Below the pieces are notes generated by a model that was not told the origin of the DNA, did not search any database, and saw nothing but the letters and a program-made list of their open reading frames with translations. A program made the translations under genes and the position numbers. From CALKJU01 sp046349355 (GTDB lineage: Bacteria > Pseudomonadota > Alphaproteobacteria > Geminicoccales > Geminicoccaceae), in NCBI GenBank assembly GCA_046349355.1, contig JAXMCM010000024.1, positions 124,001 through 188,000 of the forward strand: a stretch of DNA of 64,000 nucleotides. Direction: 5' to 3'. This document shows, piece after piece, positions 36,635-44,903 of this stretch (position 1 is the first letter of the stretch; every line of letters begins with the position of its first letter).

Positions 36635-37558
36635 ATGGCGAGCACGGGCGTCGTCGACCGTTCGGTGCCGGGGGTGGCGGTGGCCGCCGCTCCCGTCACC
36701 GCCAGCCGCTGGGGGGCTTTGGCCCCCTACCTGCTGGCGGCGCCGATGGCGCTCGTGTTCCTCCTGTTCTTCGTGGTGCCGATGGCGCTCGTCGTCGTCG
36801 TCAGCTTCTTCAACTACGAGACCTACCAGGTCCTCATCCCCGACTTCACCCTGCAGAACTACATCGACGTCTTCGGCGAGGCGGTCACCTGGAAGACCTA
36901 CCTCAACACGCTGAAGTACTGCGCCATCGTCTGGGCGATCACCTTCGCGCTCGGCTTCGCCATCGCCTACTTCATGGCGTTCTACGTGCGGACGCTGACC
37001 TGGCAGATGGCGCTGTTCCTGATCACCACGGTGCCGTTCTGGACCAGCAACGTCATCCGCATGATCTCGTGGATCCCGCTGCTCGGGCGCAACGGCGTCG
37101 TCAACGAGGCGCTGCTCGGCATGGGCCTGATCGCCGAGCCGCAGGAGTGGCTGCTCTACTCCGACTTCTCGGTGATCCTCGGCTACGTGCACCTGTTCAC
37201 GGTGTTCATGATCGTGCCGATCTTCAACTCGATGGTCCGCATCGACAAGTCGCTGGTCGAGGCGGCCCGCGACTCGGGCGCCAGCGAGTGGCAGACCATC
37301 CGCCACGTCATCCTGCCCTTGTGCAAGACCGGCATCGCCATCGGCTCGATCTTCGTGGTCACCATCGTCATGGGCGACTTCGTCACCGTGGCGGTGCTCG
37401 GTGGCGGCCAGCTGGCGAGCGTCGGCAAGTCGATCTGGACCGAGCTCAGCTACCTGCAGTTCCCGCCGGCCGCGGCCAACGCCATGGTGCTGCTGGTCAC
37501 CGTCGTGCTGATGATCGTCGGGCTGTCGCGCATCGTCGACATCCGCAAGGAGCTCTAG
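36635..37558 (+). CDS. Polyamine-type ABC importer, permease 1 (PotB-like)
   Basis: Inner-membrane permease of 307 residues with six or so hydrophobic helices, the first being LLAAPMALVFLLFFVVPMALV. The EAA loop that contacts the ATPase is EAARDSGASEWQTIRHVILP. It starts four bases after the binding-protein stop and is followed by the second permease after seven bases, so the four genes form one operon. Confidence 0.9.
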   Translation: MASTGVVDRSVPGVAVAAAPVTASRWGALAPYLLAAPMALVFLLFFVVPMALVVVVSFFNYETYQVLIPDFTLQNYIDVFGEAVTWKTYLNTLKYCAIVWAITFALGFAIAYFMAFYVRTLTWQMALFLITTVPFWTSNVIRMISWIPLLGRNGVVNEALLGMGLIAEPQEWLLYSDFSVILGYVHLFTVFMIVPIFNSMVRIDKSLVEAARDSGASEWQTIRHVILPLCKTGIAIGSIFVVTIVMGDFVTVAVLGGGQLASVGKSIWTELSYLQFPPAAANAMVLLVTVVLMIVGLSRIVDIRKEL

Positions 37559-37565
37559 CCCGGCG

Positions 37566-38411
37566 ATGCTGCGCGAGACCTACCCCAAGACCTTCGTGGT
37601 CCTGTCGATCCTGTTCGCGCTGTTCACGCTGTTCCTCTACGCGCCGACGCTGACCATCACGGTCCTGTCCTTCCAGGGCCCGGAAGGCGGCCTCGTCTTC
37701 CCGATGCGCGGCTGGTCGCTGCACTGGTTCGCCGAAGTCTTCCAGAAGCAGTCGATCGGCGACATCCACGGCAGCTTCGGCCGCTCGATCAAGCTGGCCC
37801 TGCTGGTGATGCTGCTGACCGTCGTCATCTCGTTCCTCGCCGGCCTCGCCTTCCGCCAGCGCTTTCGCGGCGCGACGCTGCTGTTCTACGTCGCCATCGC
37901 CAGCCTGATCATGCCCTCGGTCGTCGTCTCGCTGGGCATCGGCTCGCTGCTCGAGGTGCTGGGCATCGAGCGCTTCTGGTGGAACGCCGGCCTGGGTGCC
38001 CACCTGACCTGGACCCTGCCCTTCGGCCTCCTGATCATGTTCGCGGTGTTCAACCGCTTCGACAAGCGCCTCGAGGAGGCGGCCCGCGACCAGGGCGCCA
38101 GCGGCGTGCAGACCGTCCGGCACGTCATCCTGCCGATCGTCCTGCCCTCGCTGATCGGCGTGGGCCTGTTCGGCTTCACGCTCTCCTACGACGAGCTCGC
38201 CCGCAGCTCGCAGGTGATGGGGGCGCTCAACACCCTGCCGCTCGAGCTGCAGGCGATGCAGACCAACGCCACCACCCCGGTGATCTACGCGCTGGGCACG
38301 CTGACGACGGCGCTGTCGCTGCTGGTGATCGGGGTGAGCCTGGGGGCGGTGCTGCTGCTGCAGCGGCGCCGGGCGAGGGCGGGTTCGGATGCGGGCAAGG
38401 GGATGGTGTAG
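37566..38411 (+). CDS. Polyamine-type ABC importer, permease 2 (PotC-like)
   Basis: Second inner-membrane permease, 281 residues, with an EAA loop EAARDQGASGVQTVRHVILP and about six membrane helices. It ends the first importer operon. Directly after its stop the base composition drops, marking the left edge of the low-GC island. Confidence 0.9.
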   Translation: MLRETYPKTFVVLSILFALFTLFLYAPTLTITVLSFQGPEGGLVFPMRGWSLHWFAEVFQKQSIGDIHGSFGRSIKLALLVMLLTVVISFLAGLAFRQRFRGATLLFYVAIASLIMPSVVVSLGIGSLLEVLGIERFWWNAGLGAHLTWTLPFGLLIMFAVFNRFDKRLEEAARDQGASGVQTVRHVILPIVLPSLIGVGLFGFTLSYDELARSSQVMGALNTLPLELQAMQTNATTPVIYALGTLTTALSLLVIGVSLGAVLLLQRRRARAGSDAGKGMV

Positions 38412-38420
38412 AGACGACGT

Positions 38421-38690
38421 CTACAGTTCCAGTGCGTCGCCCCAGTCAGCAAGCTTAAACTGCCGGGCGTCGATTTGAAGCATCGAACTCAAGTCAGCCG
38501 AAACCTTGGCCGCCAGCATCAACCGCTCATACCTAACCCCGCAACAAACCTCTCGCCTATCGCACGCTCCGTACATCACCGGCGTCATGCCACTCCAACC
38601 CATGGGTAGGCCCTCGGTGTCCTCTTGATCTAGCCTTTCTTCGCATATAATCTCTCCTGGAACACCAACCTTTCCGCTGGTGCTGGCCAT
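38421..38690 (-). CDS. Small hypothetical protein in low-GC island
   Basis: Possible 89-residue protein reading leftward, ending nine bases from the importer operon. It is Cys-containing (IICEERL, GACDRREVCCGVRYER) and has no membrane segment. Its ATG overlaps the ATG of the rightward gene within a single CATG, so its promoter would lie inside that gene; a shorter start at MGWSGM is possible. There is no recognised family. It could be a chance frame. Confidence 0.35.
   Translation of the reverse strand: MASTSGKVGVPGEIICEERLDQEDTEGLPMGWSGMTPVMYGACDRREVCCGVRYERLMLAAKVSADLSSMLQIDARQFKLADWGDALEL
38646..38651 (+). promoter_or_regulatory. Perfect -10 box upstream of the anchored-protein gene
   Basis: TATAAT matches the consensus exactly and lies 37 bases before the rightward ATG. 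The -35 is poor (TTGATC at 15-base spacing or CTTGAT at 16). It supports the rightward reading of this part of the island. Confidence 0.45.
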
Positions 38691-39252
38691 GACACTTTCC
38701 GAGAAAACGCAGATTCGGATTAGCATAGCCACACTACTAGCTGCCGCCTCAGCGTTAGTATACGGCTCGTTTATTGTCAGCAATTTATTGCGAGATTTTG
38801 ATCAACTAAAGAGTGACGTCGGGTTACTAAGGAAGGATATTGGCACCCTTGCAGCCAATTCCCCGGCGTGTCCATTTGCTGTAAGGCAAGTAGGTTCCTT
38901 AGCAGCTGACCAATCAACCACAATTTCCGCTCCTGCAGGCTCGCTATTGCTCGCACAGGCGTATGCGAGAGGTATCGGCGACAAAGAAAAGCCTAATGAT
39001 CCTTGGCACTGGCAATCTTTGCAAGCTACTATATTAATTAACTCACGAGCGTGCAGCTCAAGTGTCGAACATTTTCGTGACAATGCACAAGAGCAACACG
39101 TCTCAGTTGGGTGCCTACGATATTTGGATGGAAACCCCGTAGTAATAGGCCTCGCCAAAGCAGTTGGTGGCCAAACGAGCTTTCTCGATGCTGTCGTCGA
39201 GTTTGTTGTCATCGGACAGGACGAGAAATGCTTGGCACAACGACTTTCCTAG
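38689..39252 (+). CDS. Membrane-anchored protein of unknown function (island)
   Basis: Protein of 187 residues. Near the N-terminus ISIATLLAAASALVYGSFIV is a membrane anchor, followed by a short coiled-coil-like stretch (LRDFDQLKSDVGLLRKDIGTL). The remaining domain has several Cys (SPACPF, SRACSS, VGCLRYL) and is probably outside the cytosol. Codon use is AT-richer than flanking genes, consistent with foreign origin. A HEPN-type gene follows 66 bases later, so the two may be one unit. The family is not recognised. Confidence 0.6.
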   Translation: MTLSEKTQIRISIATLLAAASALVYGSFIVSNLLRDFDQLKSDVGLLRKDIGTLAANSPACPFAVRQVGSLAADQSTTISAPAGSLLLAQAYARGIGDKEKPNDPWHWQSLQATILINSRACSSSVEHFRDNAQEQHVSVGCLRYLDGNPVVIGLAKAVGGQTSFLDAVVEFVVIGQDEKCLAQRLS

Positions 39253-39318
39253 TGCCCAGATATATGGTTGATATGACCATCTGATCTCTAACGCTTCCGC
39301 ATTTTGGGAGTTTGGGTG

Positions 39319-40269
39319 TTGACGAAAGAGGAAATTTCGGCGGAGAAGATAATGGAACTCAGATCGTTCTTCGCGCACCTCGATACGCGAAAAACGGAAG
39401 CGAAGCGAATCTTAGCTAGCAGAAACGAAAGCGCCGTTTACTTCGCCATAGTTGGGCTGAATTGTAGTTTTGACTGTCATGATATGGGATGCTCTGTACT
39501 TCTCAGGCGTGTTCCTACTCCGCCCAACGACGTGGAGTTAGCACGCGCCCTGCTTGAGCCACACTGGGCGAGCACGATCTCTCGGTTCTCTGGCGCGCCA
39601 TGGTATGAACTATGTATCCCACTCGACATTTCGAAAGACAGGGGGTTCCTGTATGATCTTGGATTGTGGATTTTAGCGATGATGCGTGTACGAAGTCTGA
39701 TTGACGTGCTGGTGCTAGCCTCCGCCAGCCATTCTTGGTCGGTAGTGGCTGCAATTCCGTCGAGACAATTAGATGTCACGCTAATTGAAGATATGCCTAA
39801 CGCTTGGATCTTTCGTCCAAACGCCATCTTCGGCGCCGAGGATGCACGCTGGGTTTCTAACAACATCGTGCCCTTCGTTACACTATTGAGCATACCTCAG
39901 TTCCGACTTGCTGTTGACTCGATTACAACATTCCAACATCAAGCGAATCTTTGAATGGTTATTGTGATGCTCTGGGCTGGCATCGAAAGTCTCTTCGATG
40001 CAGATTCTGAGATTCGATTTCGAGTGTCCGCTTACATTGCATCACTTCTTGAAGAAAAAGGTGAAGGACGACTTGCTCGTTACCGTACTACGGTGCGCTT
40101 GTATGATGTTCGTTCAAAGGCTGTTCACGGTCGAAAGCTAAGTCAACCAGCTGCCATTGCGTACATCACCGATACATCTGATTTACTGTCAAGGCTCATC
40201 CAATCGATCATCGCTCGCGGGAGTTTTCCTAGTAGAGCTGATTTGGACAAGTTTCTTTTCGATAACTAG
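39319..40269 (+). pseudogene. HEPN-domain (Apea-like) protein interrupted by an in-frame TGA
   Basis: One frame runs through both halves, broken only by TGA at 39952-39954. The first half (about 211 residues) has no known motif. The second half reads MLWAGIESLF, SEIRFRVSAYIASLLEE and LYDVRSKAVHGRKL, where R-x4-H is the RNase motif of HEPN domains. The TGA sits where CGA (Arg) would keep the protein whole, as in ungapped family members that run straight into the LWAG-type helix. The TTG start follows GGGAG by eight bases; GTG at 39316 or TTG at 39304 are alternatives. Two separate genes, with the second starting ATG right after the TGA, cannot be excluded. Confidence 0.6.
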
Positions 40270-40605
40270 CAATTTGCAATGTACTATCGCTTACACTCGC
40301 CTGCATCAGACGCGCAGTAGGACGCACTTCCTACTCCTGATCATTCTGAATCTGAGCAGATTATCTTGCTATTGAACATTGGCCCTCGTGCTTGCGCAAG
40401 AGCTAGCAAGCGTAGGCGCAATATTTCATTCGAAATCATTTTCGTCCGACGAGAGGGGCGGAGTTGCGATGCAAATGACGCGATTGGACTGCGAGAATAT
40501 GCCCTCAGGGACAAAATAGCAGGCGTACATTTCACAAGGATCTACCTAGGTCCCGGGCTCGTGACGAGGGCTGAGACCTCTGGAGCGTTGTGCGCCAAGA
40601 TTCGG
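40270..40605. other. No gene seen; right part of low-GC island
   Basis: AT-rich sequence without a convincing frame on either strand. A TTG-initiated plus-strand frame crosses it but its translation is basic and irregular. Base composition returns to the GC-rich background near the right end, so the island edge is probably close to 40.6 kb. Confidence 0.5.
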
Positions 40606-40716
40606 ATGATGACTTTTGGCTTGCTCGAGAACATTGGCATCGCCGGGTCGGGCGCCGGCGTCCCGTTCACAGTGCTGGACGAGCGTCTGGAGCATGCCCG
40701 CGGGGCGGACGGCTGA
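40606..40716 (+). pseudogene. Possible 3' remnant of a gene preceding the HicA-like toxin
   Basis: Short frame of 36 codons (ending AGVPFTVLDERLEHARGADG) with the GC-rich codon use of the host. It looks like the tail of a longer protein whose 5' part was replaced by island DNA. Its TGA overlaps the probable start of the HicA-like frame, as expected for an upstream operon partner. The family is not recognised. Confidence 0.3.
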
Positions 40717-40910
40717 GGGCGGACTTCGGGCCGGAGATCCTGCGGATCCTCCGGACCAGCGGATGCCTGTTCGTCCGGCATGGCAAGGGTGACCACTCGA
40801 TCTGGTTCCGTCCGCTGATGCGCAGAAACTTCACCGTCGACAGCAAGGTGAAGTCACGGCACACGGCCAACGCCATCATGAAGCAGGCCGGGATCGAGCA
40901 TCGATTCTGA
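40713..40910 (+). CDS. HicA-like mRNA interferase toxin
   Basis: About 65 residues in HicA size and pattern: ILRILRTSGCLFVRHGKGDH, then SIWFRPLMRRNFTVDS and KVKSRHTANAIMKQAGI. The His in GKGDH corresponds to the catalytic His of the double-stranded-RNA-binding-like HicA fold. No ATG, GTG or TTG is near the expected start; CTG at the first base would fit length, while an in-frame GTG at 40590 gives an implausible extension. No HicB antitoxin follows, so it may be orphaned or non-functional. Confidence 0.6.
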   Translation: MRADFGPEILRILRTSGCLFVRHGKGDHSIWFRPLMRRNFTVDSKVKSRHTANAIMKQAGIEHRF

Positions 40911-40982
40911 CGGCAGCGGGTGGTGGGTCTGAACCCGGACCACAGTCTATCGAGGCCAGCGAGCACCGACGGAGCCGAGTCC

Positions 40983-41509
40983 TTGACCCGACATCCGATC
41001 ATCCGCGCCTGCGACCCCGGCGACCTTCCTCTCATCGAGGCCCTGTATCGGGCCGCCTTTCCCTTGAGGACCTCGTTCCGCTGGTCCGCGATCTCCTGCA
41101 GGACCCGACTGTCAGCACGGCCCTGGTCGCGGAGCGCGACGGCCACCCCGTCGGCAGCGTGATCTTCACGCGCTGTGCCGTCGCCGGCTCGGCGGCGCAG
41201 GTGGCGCTGCTGGGGCCGCTGGCCGTGCAGCCGCCGTGCCAGCGGCGGGGAGTCGGCGGGTCACTGGTGCGGGATGGATTCGGGCGTCTCGGCGATCAGG
41301 GAATCGCAAGGGTGCTCGTGCTGGGCGATCCGGCCTACTATGGGCGGTTCGGGTTCCGGCAGGATATGCGGATCGAGCCGCCCTATCCGCTACCCGGGGC
41401 GTGGGCCGGGGCGTGGCAGTCGGTGGCGCTCGGGGACACCGGCGGCGAGGTGGCGGGACGGCTCGAGGTGCCGCCGGCGTGGCGCCGGCCGGAGCTGTGG
41501 GGGCCCTGA
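40983..41509 (+). pseudogene. GNAT N-acetyltransferase with one frameshift
   Basis: The 5' part reads LTRHPIIRACDPGDLPLIEA and LYRAAFP, then the frame changes by one base near 41055 and continues as EDLVPLVRDLLQDPTVSTAL, GHPVGSVIFTRC and LGPLAVQPPCQRRGVG (acetyl-CoA loop), ending RRPELWGP. Joined across the shift it is a complete YhbS-like acetyltransferase of about 175 residues. A single missing base explains it. Whether the lesion is real or a sequencing error cannot be told here. Confidence 0.75.
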
Positions 41510-41565
41510 CGCGAGGTAGCCGGCGACCCCCTGGAGGATCCGCGCAGCGCATGGCCGGCGCCGCG

Positions 41566-42459
41566 TCAGCGGGGATATCGCAGCGCCTCCACCAGCACCG
41601 CGAAGGCTGGCGTCGGCTGGCGGCGGGTCGGGTAGTAGAGGTGGTAGCCGGGGAACGACGGGCACCAGTCGGCGAGGACCTGGACGAGGCGACCTTCAGC
41701 GAGGTGGGCGGTGACCTGGTCCTCCGGCACGAAGGCGAGGCCGATGCCGGCAAGGGTGGCGTTGAGGCGCAGGCCCGCGGTGTTGACCACGAGCGGGCCG
41801 TCGACACGGACGCGCAGGTCGCGCCCGTCCCTGCCGAACTCCCAGGCATAGAGGCCGCCCAGGGTCGGCAGGCGGATGTTGATGCAGGCGTGCCCGATGA
41901 GGTCCTGCGGCGTCGCCGGCTGCGGACGGGTCATGAAGTAGGCTGGAGCGCCGACGACGACCATGCGCATGTCGGGACCGACCCGCACCGCGACCATGTC
42001 GCGGTCCACCTGCTCGCCGAGGCGGATGCCGGCGTCGAAGCGACCGGCGACGATGTCGGTGAGGCCCTGGTCGACGACGACCTCGACGCGGATGTCGGGA
42101 TAGGCCGGCAGCAGGCGGGCCAGGGCCGGCCACAGGATGGTCTCGGCGGCATGCTCGCCGGCGGTGAGGCGCAGGTTGCCGGCCGGACGCTCGCGCAGGG
42201 CGCTCAGGGCCTCCAGCGCCGAGTCGATCCCGTCGACATGCGGCCCGACCGCGTCGAGCAGGCGCTCGCCGGCCTCGGTCGGGGCAACGCTGCGCGTGGT
42301 CCGGCTGAGCAGGCGCAGGCCCAGCCGCGCCTCGAGGCTGCGCACGGTGTGGCTCAGGGCGGAGGGCGTGACCCCGAGCTTCGCGGCCGCCCGGGTGAAG
42401 CTGCGCTCGCGGGCCACGGCGAGGAAGGCAAGGAGGTCACCGAGGCGCTCGCGCGACAT
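41566..42459 (-). CDS. LysR-family transcriptional regulator
   Basis: Regulator of 297 residues. The winged helix-turn-helix is at the N-terminus (LAFLAVARERSFTRAAAKLG, VTPSALSHTVRSLEARLG), and the two-lobed effector domain follows (ending FAVLVEALRYP). It is divergent from an aldo/keto reductase gene, with a LysR-type T-N11-A box between them, so it probably regulates that gene and itself. It belongs to the large group that controls oxidoreductases; the inducer is unknown. Confidence 0.93.
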   Translation of the reverse strand: MSRERLGDLLAFLAVARERSFTRAAAKLGVTPSALSHTVRSLEARLGLRLLSRTTRSVAPTEAGERLLDAVGPHVDGIDSALEALSALRERPAGNLRLTAGEHAAETILWPALARLLPAYPDIRVEVVVDQGLTDIVAGRFDAGIRLGEQVDRDMVAVRVGPDMRMVVVGAPAYFMTRPQPATPQDLIGHACINIRLPTLGGLYAWEFGRDGRDLRVRVDGPLVVNTAGLRLNATLAGIGLAFVPEDQVTAHLAEGRLVQVLADWCPSFPGYHLYYPTRRQPTPAFAVLVEALRYPR

Positions 42460-42488
42460 TGCTGAATCCGGCTCAAGGGTTCATGCGC

Positions 42489-42503
42489 ATTATGCGCGCT
42501 AAT
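42489..42503. promoter_or_regulatory. LysR-type operator (ATTA-N7-TAAT)
   Basis: The dyad ATTATGCGCGCTAAT fits the T-N11-A LysR box exactly, and a second overlapping palindrome GCGCAT-T-ATGCGC covers 42485-42497. It lies 30 bases before the LysR gene start and 68 bases before the reductase ATG, where such boxes are expected. Confidence 0.6.
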
Positions 42504-42570
42504 CGCCGCCACCGGTACGGCGTAGATGCACGGCGGCGGGCAGAGCGGCCCGCGCCACGGGAGCAAGACG

Positions 42571-43559
42571 ATGCAGCAGCGCGAGCTTGGCCGAAGCGGC
42601 CTCAGGGTGTCGGCCCTGGGCCTCGGCTGCATGGGGCTGAGCTTCGGCTACGGTCCGGCGGTGGCCCAGGCGGACGGCATCGCCTTGATCCGGGCCGCCG
42701 TCGAGCGCGGCGTCACCTTCTTCGACACGGCCGAGATCTATGGCCCGTTCACCAACGAGGAGCTGGTCGGGGAGGCGCTGGCGCCGGTGCGCGACGAGGT
42801 GGTCATCGCCACCAAGTTCGGCTTCGACATCGGGCCCGACGGGGCATCGCGCGGCCTGAGCAGCCGGCCCGAGCACATCCGTGCCGTGGCCGAGGCTTCG
42901 CTCAGGCGGTTGCGCACCGACCGCATCGACCTCCTCTACCAGCACCGGGTCGACCCGGCCGTACCGATCGAGGACGTCGCCGGGGCGGTCAAGGACCTCG
43001 TCCGTCAGGGCAAGGTGCGGCATTTCGGGCTGTCCGAGCCGGGTCCGCAGACGATCCGCCGCGCCCATGCCGTGCAGCCGGTGGCGGCGGTGCAGAGCGA
43101 ATACTCGCTGTGGTGGCGGCGGCCGGAGGCCCTGATCCTGCCGCTGCTCGAGGAGCTGGGCATCGGCCTCGTGCCGTTCAGTCCGCTCGGCAAGGGTTTC
43201 CTCACCGGCGCCATCGATGCCGCGACGAGCTTCGACAAGAGCGACTTCCGCAACATCGTGCCCCGGTTCACCGCCGAGGCACGGGCTGCCAACCAGCGCC
43301 TGGTCGACGAGCTCGGCCGGATCGCCGCCCGGCTCATGGCGACGCCGGCGCAGGTGGCGCTGGCCTGGCTGCTGGCGCAGAAGCCGTGGATCGTGCCGAT
43401 CCCGGGGACGACCAAGCGGCACCGGCTGGAGGAGAACCTCGCGTCGGCGGACTGGCGTTGTCGCCAGCGGACCTCGCCGCCATCGAGCAGGCGCTGGCGG
43501 CGATCCCGGTGCAGGGCGAACGCTATCCCGAGCGGCTGGAGAAGATGACCGGGCTCTGA
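42571..43559 (+). pseudogene. Aldo/keto reductase with a frameshift near its C-terminus
   Basis: NADPH-dependent (alpha/beta)8 oxidoreductase. The ATG giving MQQRELGRSGLRVSAL has GGGAG upstream. The catalytic tetrad is seen in FFDTAEIYGP (Asp, Tyr), IATKFGFD (Lys) and LLYQHRVDP (His). After ENLASAD the frame breaks near 43455; one base is missing, since the other frame continues with the expected LALSPADLAAIEQALAAI and YPERLEKMTGL. Without correction the protein ends with about 28 unrelated residues. The core barrel would be made either way, so some activity is conceivable. Confidence 0.8.
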
Positions 43560-43816
43560 GCCGGCGCACGGTTGCCGGGTCGCGCCGTCAACGCGGTCAC
43601 CTCCATCTGCCGGGCGGACGTCCGCGGTTCGTCGAGGCGGCCAAGCCGCGCGTCGCGTGCCGCGGTACCCGGGATCTGTCCGGCTATCATGATTCCGCGG
43701 AGGCCGCGGACTGGTGCAGCATGCCGATGGGACGGCCTTGGCTGTCGAACGGCACCGACGGGACCAGATCGCTGCCAGCCGCACCAGGCTCGCGATCAAC
43801 CGAGCCGCGCCGCCGC

Positions 43817-44749
43817 TCAGGGGTTGCAGTGCTCGCACTGGCCCGGATCGGCGCGCTCGTCCTCGCCGCGCAGCCGGACCCGGCGCTCGCAGCCGCATCC
43901 GGCACAGCGGTGGATCTCGGCGACCAGGCGCGCGGTCGGCAGGCCGCAGGCGGCGCAGGGCAGGCCGCGGGCGACGTCGACCATGCCGAAGCCGGGGGTG
44001 CCGCAGTCGGGGCACAGGCTGGCGGCGCGGCGGACGAGGCGCATGGCGGCGCGGCGGATCATCACCATGCGGGTCGGGTTGAGATGGGCGCGCATGTCGG
44101 TGACGAGCAGCGCCCGGCCGTCGAACGACAGGGCGGCGGCGGTGGCGATCTTCGCCGCGAGCTCGTCGCGGTCGCGGATACCCTTGAGGAACAGCGGGCG
44201 GCCGGGGGCGACGAGGGCCGCCTGCGCCGGCGGCAGCGTCGCCAGGGCGTCGGCGACGAGGTCCGGGCTCTCGACCGGCACGTGCGGCTGGACGACGACG
44301 GCGTGGGCCGGAAAGCCGATGCCCGACAGGAAGGGCTCGAGCGGGTCGCCGGGGCCGCAGACGAGGCTGTCGTAGTTGGTGCGGCGGACGACGATGGCCT
44401 CGCGGATCTCGAGCCCGCGTTCGTCGTCGACGAGCAGCACGAGCTCCGTGCCGCCGGGGATGCCCGGGATGTAGGGGTGCGGGCCGTAGGCGCCCTCGCT
44501 GGCGATGCCCAGCGCCGTGCCGGCGAGGCGCATGCCGAGCCGCGCCTTGGCCCGTGCCGCCTCCAGCATCGAGCCGTAGCGGGCGATCTCGCCGGTGAAG
44601 GTGCCGAAGGCGTCGGTGTCGATGCCGGGGGGCACGACCAGGCGGGCGCCGAGGACGCGGGCGACGGGCGGCGCGATGGCACGCTGCTTGTCGTGCATGC
44701 TGCCGAGGGCGATCTCGGCGCCGGCGTAGGGGTTTTGCGGCCTGGTCAC
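43817..44749 (-). CDS. DUF6671 family protein with C-terminal zinc ribbons
   Basis: Protein of 310 residues starting at GTG (VTRPQNPYAG). The N-terminal region (ALGSMHDKQRAIAPPVARVL, VPPGIDTDAFGTFTGEI, GIASEGAYGPHPYIPGIPGG) is typical of DUF6671. The C-terminus has two paired-Cys modules (CPDCGTPGF ... CAACGLPT and CAGCGCERR ... CEHC) that probably bind zinc. The function is unknown. It is divergent from a DUF3429 gene. Confidence 0.82.
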   Translation of the reverse strand: MTRPQNPYAGAEIALGSMHDKQRAIAPPVARVLGARLVVPPGIDTDAFGTFTGEIARYGSMLEAARAKARLGMRLAGTALGIASEGAYGPHPYIPGIPGGTELVLLVDDERGLEIREAIVVRRTNYDSLVCGPGDPLEPFLSGIGFPAHAVVVQPHVPVESPDLVADALATLPPAQAALVAPGRPLFLKGIRDRDELAAKIATAAALSFDGRALLVTDMRAHLNPTRMVMIRRAAMRLVRRAASLCPDCGTPGFGMVDVARGLPCAACGLPTARLVAEIHRCAGCGCERRVRLRGEDERADPGQCEHCNP

Positions 44750-44903
44750 GATGCGCGCCTGGGAACCTGCGGGGCAACGGGGCTTGCGACGGCCCATGTG
44801 GCCCGCCTTCGGTGCCGATGCCAGTGCCGGACGGGTGCCGGGTGATCCGCGACGGCCGGCGGGCGCGTAGGCACCGGCATCCGCAACGATCCGGATCGCC
44901 GAG

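Noticed and set aside
39952..39954. TGA as a selenocysteine codon in the HEPN gene
   Set aside because: The position corresponds to an ordinary residue before a helix, and no hairpin resembling a bacterial SECIS was seen right after it.
43687..43905. Small minus-strand frame containing SVPFDSQGRPIGMLHQS
   Set aside because: The tail looks protein-like, but the frame overlaps the DUF6671 3' end and its upstream part is featureless. At most a remnant.
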